From an uncultured Tenacibaculum sp. (GTDB lineage: Bacteria > Bacteroidota > Bacteroidia > Flavobacteriales > Flavobacteriaceae): 64,000 bases of DNA. The position numbers and the translations under genes were made by a program. The notes under the pieces are model-generated. The model ran no database searches, was not told the origin of the DNA, and worked only from the letters and a program-made list of their open reading frames with translations. The first letter of the stretch is position 1, and each line of letters starts with the position of its first letter. The DNA is taken from assembly GCA_947497895.1 (NCBI GenBank), contig CANMIL010000003.1, positions 62,001 to 126,000 on the forward strand, written 5' to 3'. This document shows positions 19,702 to 28,877 of this stretch, piece after piece.

Positions 19702-20814
19702 TTATTCACCTACTTCTACAAAATACCAATCGTCTTCAATAGCTTCTTCGTAATAGTCCGAATATTCAAAACTACCTTTATTCCCGAAGCGTTTACGAAG
19801 TTCATTCGTTTGCTCTTCTGTCATATAATGAAAATCACAAATCAGTTTCTCTAATGTACTAAGAGCCTCATTTCTCAATAAAGAATCTCCCCCCTCCTTT
19901 TTTAGAACTCCCATTGAAATATCTAAAACATCTATCCTTTTTAAAATTTCATGATTTTCTAAAGCTATGACAATATCATCCTGAATTTCGGAATTCATCA
20001 ATCCTAAACGCTTTAACTTAGGAAATGGGTTATTGGCTAATAAATCTTGAACAGTCTCCTTTTCAACCGTAGCACCGTAATCTGATGTTCCGAACCAGAC
20101 TTCTAAACTCTCTAAGTTTTTAAGTGAACTTTTAGATACAGCTATATCTTTAACCAATTTATCACTTATTCCACCCGATTCAATAGTTAAGTTTTTCAAA
20201 TTAGGTAAATCAAAAACTCCCAACCTTAACCCACTTCCTCCTCTAATTTTAAGATTTTCTATATGACCATACGCCTTCAGAAAAGATTCAAAATTAGATT
20301 GCTGAATCCAAGATATTTCATTTTCTTCCGACTCGATATCACCTATAAAAAAACTCCTTACATTCGAAAAGTGATTTTTATTTTCTACAAAGAAATTAAG
20401 AATATGCTTACTACTCTTTTCATATCCTTCTTCCCACATACCAATAATGATTTCTTCAACTTTATCACTATTCTCCTGATTTTTAAAACTCTCTAAAAAC
20501 TCTAATATTTCAGGATCATCATCATACTCATAGGAAATAAATTTATAGGCGTATTTAGGATTCACCTCCTTATTTAACTCATATGTCACAACTTGTTTTG
20601 AAGGTACGTCAACTGGTTCATATCCTTTTTTCTCCTTTGAAGAAATTAGTTTTTTCGCATCTTTCAAAGCTTCCTCTTCAGAATTAAAAATTTTAGTTTT
20701 TTGAGAACCCTGGGTTCCAATTTTACCGTATGTTACGGTATGAGTATTTCCTTCAACAAGTATTTTCCAAAATTTCTGGGAACTTCCTTCTTTAAATTCT
20801 AAGTATTTTTCCAT
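19702..20814 (-). CDS. STM4015 family leucine-rich-repeat protein with N-terminal WGR domain
   Basis: WGR-like N-terminus (KYLEFKEGSSQKFWKILVEGNTHTVTYGKIGTQGSQKTKIF), then LRR-like segments (IENLKIRGGSGLRLGVFDLPNLKNLTIESGGI; PKLKRLGLMNSEI). Confidence 0.8.
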   Translation of the reverse strand: MEKYLEFKEGSSQKFWKILVEGNTHTVTYGKIGTQGSQKTKIFNSEEEALKDAKKLISSKEKKGYEPVDVPSKQVVTYELNKEVNPKYAYKFISYEYDDDPEILEFLESFKNQENSDKVEEIIIGMWEEGYEKSSKHILNFFVENKNHFSNVRSFFIGDIESEENEISWIQQSNFESFLKAYGHIENLKIRGGSGLRLGVFDLPNLKNLTIESGGISDKLVKDIAVSKSSLKNLESLEVWFGTSDYGATVEKETVQDLLANNPFPKLKRLGLMNSEIQDDIVIALENHEILKRIDVLDISMGVLKKEGGDSLLRNEALSTLEKLICDFHYMTEEQTNELRKRFGNKGSFEYSDYYEEAIEDDWYFVEVGE

Positions 20815-20817
20815 AGT

Positions 20818-21666
20818 TTATGATTTTATAATTCTAGTTAATAATTCGTTTCCGTAAATTTCTTTTAAATTCAACTCGTCCAAATTCATGTAACCGATAT
20901 AACACCCACAAGTGGCATTTGGACATATTGATTTCTGCCTTAAATCACTTAAATTATCTTTATATATATTACCGAGCTTACGCTTTACAAAATGGCATGG
21001 AAATACGTCTCCTTCTCCTGTTATAGAAAAACTTGTATTACCTGCCTGACACTCTTTTCTTAATGAATTGTGATATGTATTATTAATTTTAAAATAAGGG
21101 TCTATTTGCTCTAGCCAAATTTTTTCACTTTCTGAATAATAATTCACCTCTCGCTTATAAGCATTTACCCAAACATACCTTCCTTCTAATATTTTTTTCA
21201 ATTTTTCAATAGCCTTATAATGAGATTTTAGACCTACTACTCCTACACTAAATTGTATATCCTGCTCAATTAAGTACAAACACTTCTCAATGAACTTTTC
21301 AAAACTTACCTCATCAGGATGATAAGTCACCCATAGCCTGAATGAAGCAGGGTTTACTTCTTTTATCCAATCTAGTTTACAAGACAAGTTTGTTTGAATT
21401 GATATCAACTTTACCTGTTTTAAATGACTCAGGTTTATCATTGCATTTTGGTAATACGATCTTATCAATCCCTCTCCCCAAGGAGTTAACAAAATATTTA
21501 ATTGTTCATTTCTTTGTCCAACCCATCCAACAAACTTATTCAAGCACCTTTTATCATATGCTAATTCTTCACGAGTATTTTTCTTTTTTGCAAACGGACA
21601 GTAATGGCAATCATAGTTGCAGCTATCTAAACTTCCCCTATAAAGTATATTCCAGTTTACTTCCAT
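20818..21666 (-). CDS. STM4011 family radical SAM protein
   Basis: N-terminal ILYRGSLDSCNYDCHYCPFAKK with CxxxCxxC; C-terminal Cys cluster (CQAGN...VFPCHF...CPNATCGCYIGYMN) resembling a SPASM/Twitch auxiliary cluster. Confidence 0.9.
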   Translation of the reverse strand: MEVNWNILYRGSLDSCNYDCHYCPFAKKKNTREELAYDKRCLNKFVGWVGQRNEQLNILLTPWGEGLIRSYYQNAMINLSHLKQVKLISIQTNLSCKLDWIKEVNPASFRLWVTYHPDEVSFEKFIEKCLYLIEQDIQFSVGVVGLKSHYKAIEKLKKILEGRYVWVNAYKREVNYYSESEKIWLEQIDPYFKINNTYHNSLRKECQAGNTSFSITGEGDVFPCHFVKRKLGNIYKDNLSDLRQKSICPNATCGCYIGYMNLDELNLKEIYGNELLTRIIKS

Positions 21667-22961
21667 TCAAAATCACTCATTAATTGTTTACTTTTTTCAG
21701 AATATAAAGCAGGTCCAATAACATCCTCATAACACATCCCCTCTTGGTTCAAAGCATAAACATCTGGCCGAATTTCTAACAGCCAATTCCTTTCTATCAA
21801 TTGATTTAAAAGTTGAAAATCCTCAAAAGGATTTATATTAAAAATGTCATGATATAATCTTTGATTTAAACTTCCGCCGTCGGTTAGAGATTTTATCAGA
21901 AACCTTCTTTTCTGTTCCTCCTTATTTAAGCTTACACCGTAGTTAACACTTTTAAAGTTTTTGGTGTTAGTATAATCTGCAATAATGTTTTTTATCTCCT
22001 TGCTTTTCACTGCGTAATCTGTACTGTAATGAAGATTTTCAGTATACGAACGAGCTCCAGCACCAACCCCAATCATGTTATCTGTAACTGGAGAATAATT
22101 CGATTGAGGTCGACAGTTTATAGTCCCTTTCCTCCTAAAACATCTCATACTGGTTTGCACATAACCATGACTCAACAAAAAGTCTCTTCCCGTAAGATAT
22201 AATTCAAACTGATGTAGACTTTGCTTTTGATTTTTAATGCCTAATCCAGTCAATTTCCTAATATATAAAGGATAAAGAAAGATTTCTGTTGGTTGATATT
22301 CAATCGTTTTTTTTAAAGAATAAACGAACGACTCTTTATTCTGATTATGAACACCATAAATTAAATCTAGGTTAAACTCTTCAACGTTGGAGTCAGCTAT
22401 ATTTTCAACCGCCTTTAATGTACTTTCTATTTTTTGCGGTCTTCCTAATGTTTTCATCTCATCTTGTACCCAAGACTGAATCCCCATACTTAATCTAGAA
22501 ATCTTATAACTTTCAACAAGTTCTATTTTTTCTTTAGTAAGAGTTTTCGGAGAAGCTTCGATTGACCCAAAAAACCTTTGTGTATCTACTCCAAAGTCAA
22601 CCATACTTTTTAGTAATAAATCTAACTCATCAATAGTTAAAAACGTTGGGGTTCCACCTCCAATGGCAAAGTTTTTCAACTGTAAATCAGGAATTACTTC
22701 TAAAATTTGCTTCATATGTAACTGCATTGATTCCAAATACTTTGAAACACTTTCTTTTGGATTTGAAACCGTAAACAAATTGCAAAAGCCACAGCGCATT
22801 TCACAAAATGGAATGTGCATGTAAAAAAAAGCTGAATTTTCTCCTTTCCAAATATCACTTAATTCAATAGGAGAAAACTCTCTGTATGTCGATTTGTGCG
22901 GATATGAATAGGTATACCCTTGATACGGTTTTTTTATATTTAAATTCTGAGAAACTAGCAT
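21657..22961 (-). CDS. STM4012 family radical SAM protein (HemN/coproporphyrinogen-oxidase-like)
   Basis: KPYQGYTYSYPHKSTYREFSP...FFYMHIPFCEMRCGFCNLFT with CxxxCxxC; FAIGGGTPTFL; HemN-like fold. Overlaps the next gene by 10 bp. Confidence 0.9.
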   Translation of the reverse strand: MLVSQNLNIKKPYQGYTYSYPHKSTYREFSPIELSDIWKGENSAFFYMHIPFCEMRCGFCNLFTVSNPKESVSKYLESMQLHMKQILEVIPDLQLKNFAIGGGTPTFLTIDELDLLLKSMVDFGVDTQRFFGSIEASPKTLTKEKIELVESYKISRLSMGIQSWVQDEMKTLGRPQKIESTLKAVENIADSNVEEFNLDLIYGVHNQNKESFVYSLKKTIEYQPTEIFLYPLYIRKLTGLGIKNQKQSLHQFELYLTGRDFLLSHGYVQTSMRCFRRKGTINCRPQSNYSPVTDNMIGVGAGARSYTENLHYSTDYAVKSKEIKNIIADYTNTKNFKSVNYGVSLNKEEQKRRFLIKSLTDGGSLNQRLYHDIFNINPFEDFQLLNQLIERNWLLEIRPDVYALNQEGMCYEDVIGPALYSEKSKQLMSDFEWK

Positions 22962-23758
22962 TTATTAAGGTATTCTAAATAAGGTACTGTCATTACAGTT
23001 TCATGAGCATTTCTGTGCCCCCAATGGTCATGTTCACCATAAGCCGTTCCATGATCACTACAAACTATAATTAGTTTATCTTTTATCCGTTTTGCTAAGG
23101 CTTGTTGTAATATAGGTAATTGAGCATCTACATACTGTAAAGCAGCAGCATGTGTTTCGATCGAGTCTTCTTGCTCACCATCTAAATAAAAATGTGTAGG
23201 TTGGTGTGTAGCTGACACATTGATAAACAAACATAATGGCTCTAAACTACTCAAATAACTTTCGGCTCTTTTAAACTGATAATATGAAGATTTTTTTTCT
23301 GTCACACCTAATTCCTCTGACCATTCACTAAATTGAAACATTGAAGGTAGTACACTACCTATAGCGTTCTTTTTATTAAAAAAACCAACTCCCCCAATAC
23401 AAACCGTTTTATATCCCTTATTTGCAAGTGCTTCTATAAAATTTGACTCCCTAAAAACAAAAGTATTTTCATTGGTAGACTCACTCCCTTCAAAGCTACT
23501 AGCAAAAAGACGACGTGTTATTTGTTGTCTTATTTTAGTAGGTAAAAAACCAGAAAAAAAAGCGAGATGCGCAGGATAGGTAAAACTAGCGGGAGTATAC
23601 CTTTTTTCCCAACCAGAATTTGGCAACCATTTCGAAAAGTTTGGCAATTTGCCCTCTTTAAATAACTTCTGACTAACATCAAATCGCAACGAATCGAGCG
23701 TAATGAAAATAATATCGTAGTCAGGTATTAAATCATTCATGTTCATTTTAGTAATCAC
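22955..23758 (-). CDS. STM4013 family hydrolase (alkaline phosphatase/sulfatase superfamily)
   Basis: DIIFITLDSLRFDVSQ; TPASFTYPAHLAFFSGFLP; IIVCSDHGTAYGEHDHWGHRNAHETVMTVPYLEY. Confidence 0.88.
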   Translation of the reverse strand: MITKMNMNDLIPDYDIIFITLDSLRFDVSQKLFKEGKLPNFSKWLPNSGWEKRYTPASFTYPAHLAFFSGFLPTKIRQQITRRLFASSFEGSESTNENTFVFRESNFIEALANKGYKTVCIGGVGFFNKKNAIGSVLPSMFQFSEWSEELGVTEKKSSYYQFKRAESYLSSLEPLCLFINVSATHQPTHFYLDGEQEDSIETHAAALQYVDAQLPILQQALAKRIKDKLIIVCSDHGTAYGEHDHWGHRNAHETVMTVPYLEYLNKC

Positions 23759-23772
23759 AACTTAAAAACAAC

Positions 23773-24399
23773 TCATTTTTCTCGAAGATACGGTATTAAA
23801 TCTTTTAATGAGGAAATCTTATTATTTGTAGACATCTGTCTATTATACGAAAGCCATACAGCTTCCCATCCTATTTTTTTAGGGACTAAACAATCCTGTT
23901 TATAATGATCGCCAACCATAGTTAATTCAGCGGGATTACAGTTCATATCCCTTTGTATTTGCTTATAAAAATTAAAATCTGGTTTTTTAAACCCTATTGC
24001 TTCTGATATATATATACCATTGGTATAATCTAGTAAACCCGATGCCTTTAACTTATGCATTTGGTTTTTAACTCCTCCATTTGTTCCAATTACTATTTTA
24101 TAATCCTTTTTGAGAATGTCGAGTATTCTTAAAACTTCAGGTTTCTCATTAATATAATTGTGTAATTCTTGAGCACATTTAATGATTAGAGCCTCCGGAG
24201 TAAAAGACAACGAGTATTCCTTTATAAGCCATTTATAAAAATAAGATCTCGAAGTATACCCCCAATTATCATAGTATGTTATTAAAGATTTGTTTATATC
24301 TTTAATATTTAGCAGCACATTATTTTCCAACCATAACCAATACGCACCATTTCTATCGATCAAGGTATTATCTAAGTCAAAAACTAAGGTCATATTCAA
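23773..24399 (-). CDS. HAD family hydrolase
   Basis: DLDNTLIDR motif I; GTNGG; GFKKPDFNFY...MVGDHYKQDCLVPKKIGWEAVWLS. Confidence 0.9.
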   Translation of the reverse strand: MNMTLVFDLDNTLIDRNGAYWLWLENNVLLNIKDINKSLITYYDNWGYTSRSYFYKWLIKEYSLSFTPEALIIKCAQELHNYINEKPEVLRILDILKKDYKIVIGTNGGVKNQMHKLKASGLLDYTNGIYISEAIGFKKPDFNFYKQIQRDMNCNPAELTMVGDHYKQDCLVPKKIGWEAVWLSYNRQMSTNNKISSLKDLIPYLREK

Positions 24400-24612
24400 A
24401 AAAATTATGGTGTATCTATCCCTCGAAATTTCATAAAAAAAATGGACTTTTTAACGATTATTATCATTAATTAACTCAATTCGTTTGATTTAAAAACCAA
24501 TATCCGTTATCTTTAATCCGATTTGGGAGCTCAGAAATTAAAAAAGATTATGCAGAAATCAATACCCTAGGCTTAACGCTCATGATTTCTAACATAAACA
24601 AAACGATTAATT

Positions 24613-26004
24613 ATGAGGTTCTTTTTTTTACTTTCTTTTATTTTATTGACGTCCGATTACTGGAAATTCAGTTCCATTACTCAAGACTCTAAACCCAATA
24701 TCATCCTTATTAATATCGATGATATGGGATGGAAAGATGTTGGCTACCAAGGTAGCAAATACTACAAAACACCTAATATTGACAGCTTAGCTACACTTGG
24801 AATAAAATTTACCAATGGTTATGCTGCTTCATCCAATTGCGCTCCAAGTAGAGCAAGTCTAATGACTGGTAAATGGACTCCCAGACATGGAGTTTACACC
24901 GTCGGATCTTCCGAAAGAGGAAATGCAAAACACAGAAAACTTATTCCTACTGAGAACACAAAAACCTTGAGTGAAAATCACAAAGTTTTTCCAGAAATTC
25001 TGAAATCAAATGGATATAAAACTTGTCATGCAGGTAAATGGCATTTAAGTAGTAGCCCTCTGAATTTTGGCTTTGATAAAAACATTGGAGGAGGACACAA
25101 CGGGCGACCTAAAAGCTATTATCCTCCATACAAAAATGTAAAGATTAAGGAAGAAGCGGATATGCATTTAACCGACGCCATTATGAATAGAGTATTGAAT
25201 TTTGTCGATTCCGTAAAATCCCCATTCTTTCTTTATTACGCTCCTTACGCCGTTCACACTCCCATTACTCCCGTAAAAAACCTACTTAATAAATATAAAC
25301 AGAAAACTCCTTCAAACGGTCAAAACAATCCGTCTTACGCTTCCATGATTGAGAATTTGGATCGAAATATTGGGTTACTCATCAATAAACTTAAAAACAA
25401 AGATCTATTAAAAAACACACTTATTATCTTCACTTCTGACAATGGTGGTTTATATGGTATTACAAAACAACCTCCTTTAAGAGCTGGTAAAGGAAGTTAT
25501 TACGAAGGAGGCATAAGAGTTCCGTTTTTATTCGTTTATAAATCCAAAATACAAGCCAATCATAATAGCCATATCCCCATTACTCAATTGGATATATTTC
25601 CTACTATTTTAAATTATGCAGGCATCGATTATTCTAACTTGAATTTGGATGGAGATAATCTTTCTTCGATTCTAGAAGGCAACACTCAAACTTTCAATCG
25701 TTCACTTTATTGGCATTTTCCAATCTATTTACAAGCTTATAACAAAGATCAAAATGAAAATAGAGACCCTTTATTCAGAACTCGTCCAGGTTCGGTTATT
25801 CGGCAAGGTGATTATAAGCTTCATTATTATTTTGAAAATAATGAGGTAGAACTCTACAATTTGAGCAATGATATTGGAGAAAAGAAAAACCTTGCTTTTA
25901 ATAAACTAAAAAAGAAAGAAGAGATGCTTACGCTATTGAAAAACTGGTGGCAAAAAACAAAAGCTCCGATACCAACCGAGTTAAATCCAGATTATATTCA
26001 TTAA
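24613..26004 (+). CDS. Sulfatase (arylsulfatase, S1 type)
   Basis: NIILINIDDMGWKDVGYQGS; formylglycine motif CAPSRASLMTGKW; TSDNGGLYG. Confidence 0.93.
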   Translation: MRFFFLLSFILLTSDYWKFSSITQDSKPNIILINIDDMGWKDVGYQGSKYYKTPNIDSLATLGIKFTNGYAASSNCAPSRASLMTGKWTPRHGVYTVGSSERGNAKHRKLIPTENTKTLSENHKVFPEILKSNGYKTCHAGKWHLSSSPLNFGFDKNIGGGHNGRPKSYYPPYKNVKIKEEADMHLTDAIMNRVLNFVDSVKSPFFLYYAPYAVHTPITPVKNLLNKYKQKTPSNGQNNPSYASMIENLDRNIGLLINKLKNKDLLKNTLIIFTSDNGGLYGITKQPPLRAGKGSYYEGGIRVPFLFVYKSKIQANHNSHIPITQLDIFPTILNYAGIDYSNLNLDGDNLSSILEGNTQTFNRSLYWHFPIYLQAYNKDQNENRDPLFRTRPGSVIRQGDYKLHYYFENNEVELYNLSNDIGEKKNLAFNKLKKKEEMLTLLKNWWQKTKAPIPTELNPDYIH

Positions 26005-26015
26005 AAGAAAACACA

Positions 26016-27470
26016 ATGAATCAAATAAAAAACATTCTAAGTATAGCAATTTCGTCAATTTTACTTGTTAATTGCTCAAACTCAAAAAACATAACCAAAT
26101 CCCAAATCAGTTCTAAACCCAATATCATATATATTTTAGCCGATGATCTGGGATATGCCGATTTAAGTATAACGGGACAACAGAAATTCGCTACCCCAAA
26201 CATCGACCAACTAGCAAAGGACGGTATGCTTTTTACTCAGCACTATTCAGGTTCAACTGTTTGCGCCCCTTCTAGATCTACTCTGCTAACAGGCCAACAC
26301 ACGGGGCACACTTTTATTCGAGGAAACAAAAGTGTTCAACCGGAAGGACAACATCCTTTAAACTCTTCATCGATTACGGTTTCTGAAATTTTAAAAACTA
26401 AAGGTTATGTCACAGGAGCGTTTGGAAAATGGGGCTTAGGAAGCCCTTCTTCTGAAGGAGATCCAAATAAACAAGGTTTTGATGAATTTTATGGATATAA
26501 CTGTCAACGAATTGCACACAACTATTACCCTTATCATCTTTGGGATAATCAAGTGAAAATTCTATTGGAGGAGAACAATGGTTCAAAAACAGAAGTTTAT
26601 GCTCCAGAAATCATTCATAAAAAGGCTTTGGAGTTTATAGAAAAGAACAAGGACACCGTTTTTTTCATGTATTACCCTTCTATTATTCCACATGCTGAGC
26701 TAGCCGCACCTGAAAAATATATGAAAAAATTCAGAGGAAAACTTCTTCCCGAAAAGAGTTATCGAGGTGTTGATGGTGGTAAAAGATATAAAAATGGAGG
26801 CTATGGTTCACAAAAAGAACCAAATACTGCTTTTGCCGCCATGGTTTACTTATTGGATGAACAGGTTGGAGAAATTCGAAAAAAAGTAAAAGAACTCGGT
26901 ATTGAAAAAAACACTTTAATAATATTTACTTCTGATAATGGACCACACAATGTTGGCGGAAAAAACTCGACATATTTTAATAGTAATGGAGAGTTCAGAG
27001 GCTATAAACGTGATTTATACGAAGGAGGCATTCGAGTTCCAATGATAACATATTGGCCAGGCACCATCAAGCCTAACTCTATATCGAAACATGTCTCTGC
27101 GTTTTGGGATTTCTTACCAACAGTCTGTGATATCATTCAAACTACAGCTTCTGTACAAACTGATGGGATTTCATTTTTACCAGAACTGGTTGGTCAAAAA
27201 CAGAAAAAACATAAGTTTTTGTATTGGGAATTTCTTGAAAAAGGAGGTAAACAAGCTGTCAGACTTGATAATTGGAAAGGTATCCGTTTAAACATGACAA
27301 ATACCCCAAATGCTCCGATTGAGCTATATGATTTAACATCAGACATAGGTGAACAAAACAATATTGCTGATGAACATCCAAACATAGTAAAACAAATAGA
27401 ACATATTATGAAGGAACAACACATATATTCAGATGTGTTTCATTTTAAGCATGAAAAAAAAACAAAATAA
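26016..27470 (+). CDS. Sulfatase (arylsulfatase, S1 type), putative lipoprotein
   Basis: Start moved from 25947 to the ATG at 26016, which gives the lipoprotein signal MNQIKNILSIAISSILLVNCSNSKN. CAPSRSTLLTGQHTGH motif; FTSDNGPHNVGG. Confidence 0.93.
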   Translation: MNQIKNILSIAISSILLVNCSNSKNITKSQISSKPNIIYILADDLGYADLSITGQQKFATPNIDQLAKDGMLFTQHYSGSTVCAPSRSTLLTGQHTGHTFIRGNKSVQPEGQHPLNSSSITVSEILKTKGYVTGAFGKWGLGSPSSEGDPNKQGFDEFYGYNCQRIAHNYYPYHLWDNQVKILLEENNGSKTEVYAPEIIHKKALEFIEKNKDTVFFMYYPSIIPHAELAAPEKYMKKFRGKLLPEKSYRGVDGGKRYKNGGYGSQKEPNTAFAAMVYLLDEQVGEIRKKVKELGIEKNTLIIFTSDNGPHNVGGKNSTYFNSNGEFRGYKRDLYEGGIRVPMITYWPGTIKPNSISKHVSAFWDFLPTVCDIIQTTASVQTDGISFLPELVGQKQKKHKFLYWEFLEKGGKQAVRLDNWKGIRLNMTNTPNAPIELYDLTSDIGEQNNIADEHPNIVKQIEHIMKEQHIYSDVFHFKHEKKTK

Positions 27471-27592
27471 TTTCTTATATATTTAAGACTTTAACTTCTA
27501 AATAATTTTCTTTTAGAACCATAAAATGATATTTAGTTTATTTGAAAAGATAAAATATAACCAAACTCTAAGTTTGTTTCTACACTAGAACA

Positions 27593-28264
27593 ATGAAAAT
27601 AAATAATCTCAAATTATATAGTTCTAACTTATCAGAACAGATAGCATTTTATACTGAAACAATAGGTCTTAATTTAATCGAAAGCTCTGAATCAGAAGCA
27701 GTAATCAAGGCTGGAAACTCAATGTTAACCTTAATTAAATCGGACAGATTTCAACCTTACCACTTTGCTTTTAATATTCCTTGTAATAAAGAAGTTGAAG
27801 CTTTAGAATGGTTGAAAGCTCGGCTTCAGATTTTAAAAGACGGGGATTCAGAAATACAAGACTTCCAATCATGGAATGCCAAAGCTATCTATTTTTATGA
27901 TCAAGATCGTAATATTGTGGAATTAATCGCTCGGAAAAACCTCAACAACCACAATACGCATTTATTTAATGGAGATTCTATTCTTGAAATTTCCGAAATA
28001 GGTCTCCCTGTAAATAATATTGAAGACATATATAACAACATCAATAAAATAACAGGAATGAATATCTATTCTGGTACATTAGACAGATTCTGTGCTATTG
28101 GAGATGAAAACGGTTTATTCATTTGTATCAATAAACAACTTAAAAACTGGTTCCCAACTGGTGACATCGCTTATTCATCAGATTTTGAAATCAATTTTAC
28201 AGAAAAAGGCAGCAACTACACCTTAGAACTCATAAATGGGAAGATTAACAAACGCTATCAATAG
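27593..28264 (+). CDS. VOC (glyoxalase/bleomycin resistance) superfamily protein
   Basis: MKINNLKLYSSNLSEQIAFYTETIGLNLIES ... AIYFYDQDRNIVELIARKNL. Confidence 0.8.
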   Translation: MKINNLKLYSSNLSEQIAFYTETIGLNLIESSESEAVIKAGNSMLTLIKSDRFQPYHFAFNIPCNKEVEALEWLKARLQILKDGDSEIQDFQSWNAKAIYFYDQDRNIVELIARKNLNNHNTHLFNGDSILEISEIGLPVNNIEDIYNNINKITGMNIYSGTLDRFCAIGDENGLFICINKQLKNWFPTGDIAYSSDFEINFTEKGSNYTLELINGKINKRYQ

Positions 28265-28445
28265 GGCAATAAACACTATACTCACTTAAGAAAAAAACAG
28301 CAACCCCTTTATAAAAACTTAATTTTCAGTATATTTACAAAGCTAAAAAACAATCCATCTAAATTTAAAATGAAATCAATAATCGTTTTAGAGTTGAAAA
28401 ACTCTTTGTATTTTTAATTCAATCACTAATAAAAACCCCCATATT

Positions 28446-28877
28446 ATGTTCTCTATTTTTTCAAATATTTATTTTGCGAAAAGATCAAGCTCTCCGAAAA
28501 GCTTTGTAAATGAATTCATAAAAGATTATTATAAATGGAATGAAACTGCATTAAAAAATCAAAACACTACTCAAAACTCTTCAAATGTGATTGATGAAGC
28601 AAAACAAAATTACTCTAAGAAGATAGTTGAAAAGTATTGTTATGAAGGTTTCAAAGGTGAACCCATCTCCTTTAGTAATGATAGTGCCCACCATCCAAAA
28701 AAGGAAGTTATCACCTCAGAAAATGTTCAAGGTGACGAAGCCATAGTTATGACTAAGATGAATAAAATGAATGATTTCGAAGTTGACTATGAATATCGTT
28801 TGATTAGAAAAAATAAGAGATGGTACTTATCTGCTGTTGATTATGTAGATGGAAATTGTAAATGGCCATGCCTATAA
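28446..28877 (+). CDS. Hypothetical protein
   Basis: ORF with coherent composition; no family recognised with confidence. Confidence 0.55.
   Translation: MFSIFSNIYFAKRSSSPKSFVNEFIKDYYKWNETALKNQNTTQNSSNVIDEAKQNYSKKIVEKYCYEGFKGEPISFSNDSAHHPKKEVITSENVQGDEAIVMTKMNKMNDFEVDYEYRLIRKNKRWYLSAVDYVDGNCKWPCL

Noticed and set aside
21342-21683. 113-aa plus-strand ORF antisense to the STM4011-like gene
   Set aside because: Overlaps the well-supported radical SAM gene and has no recognisable features; not a precursor peptide candidate.
25947-26015. Upstream start for the second sulfatase, giving a 58-bp overlap with the first
   Set aside because: The ATG at 26016 gives a proper lipoprotein signal peptide; the upstream extension (MAKNKSSDTNRVKSRLYSLKENT) is just the overlapping frame.
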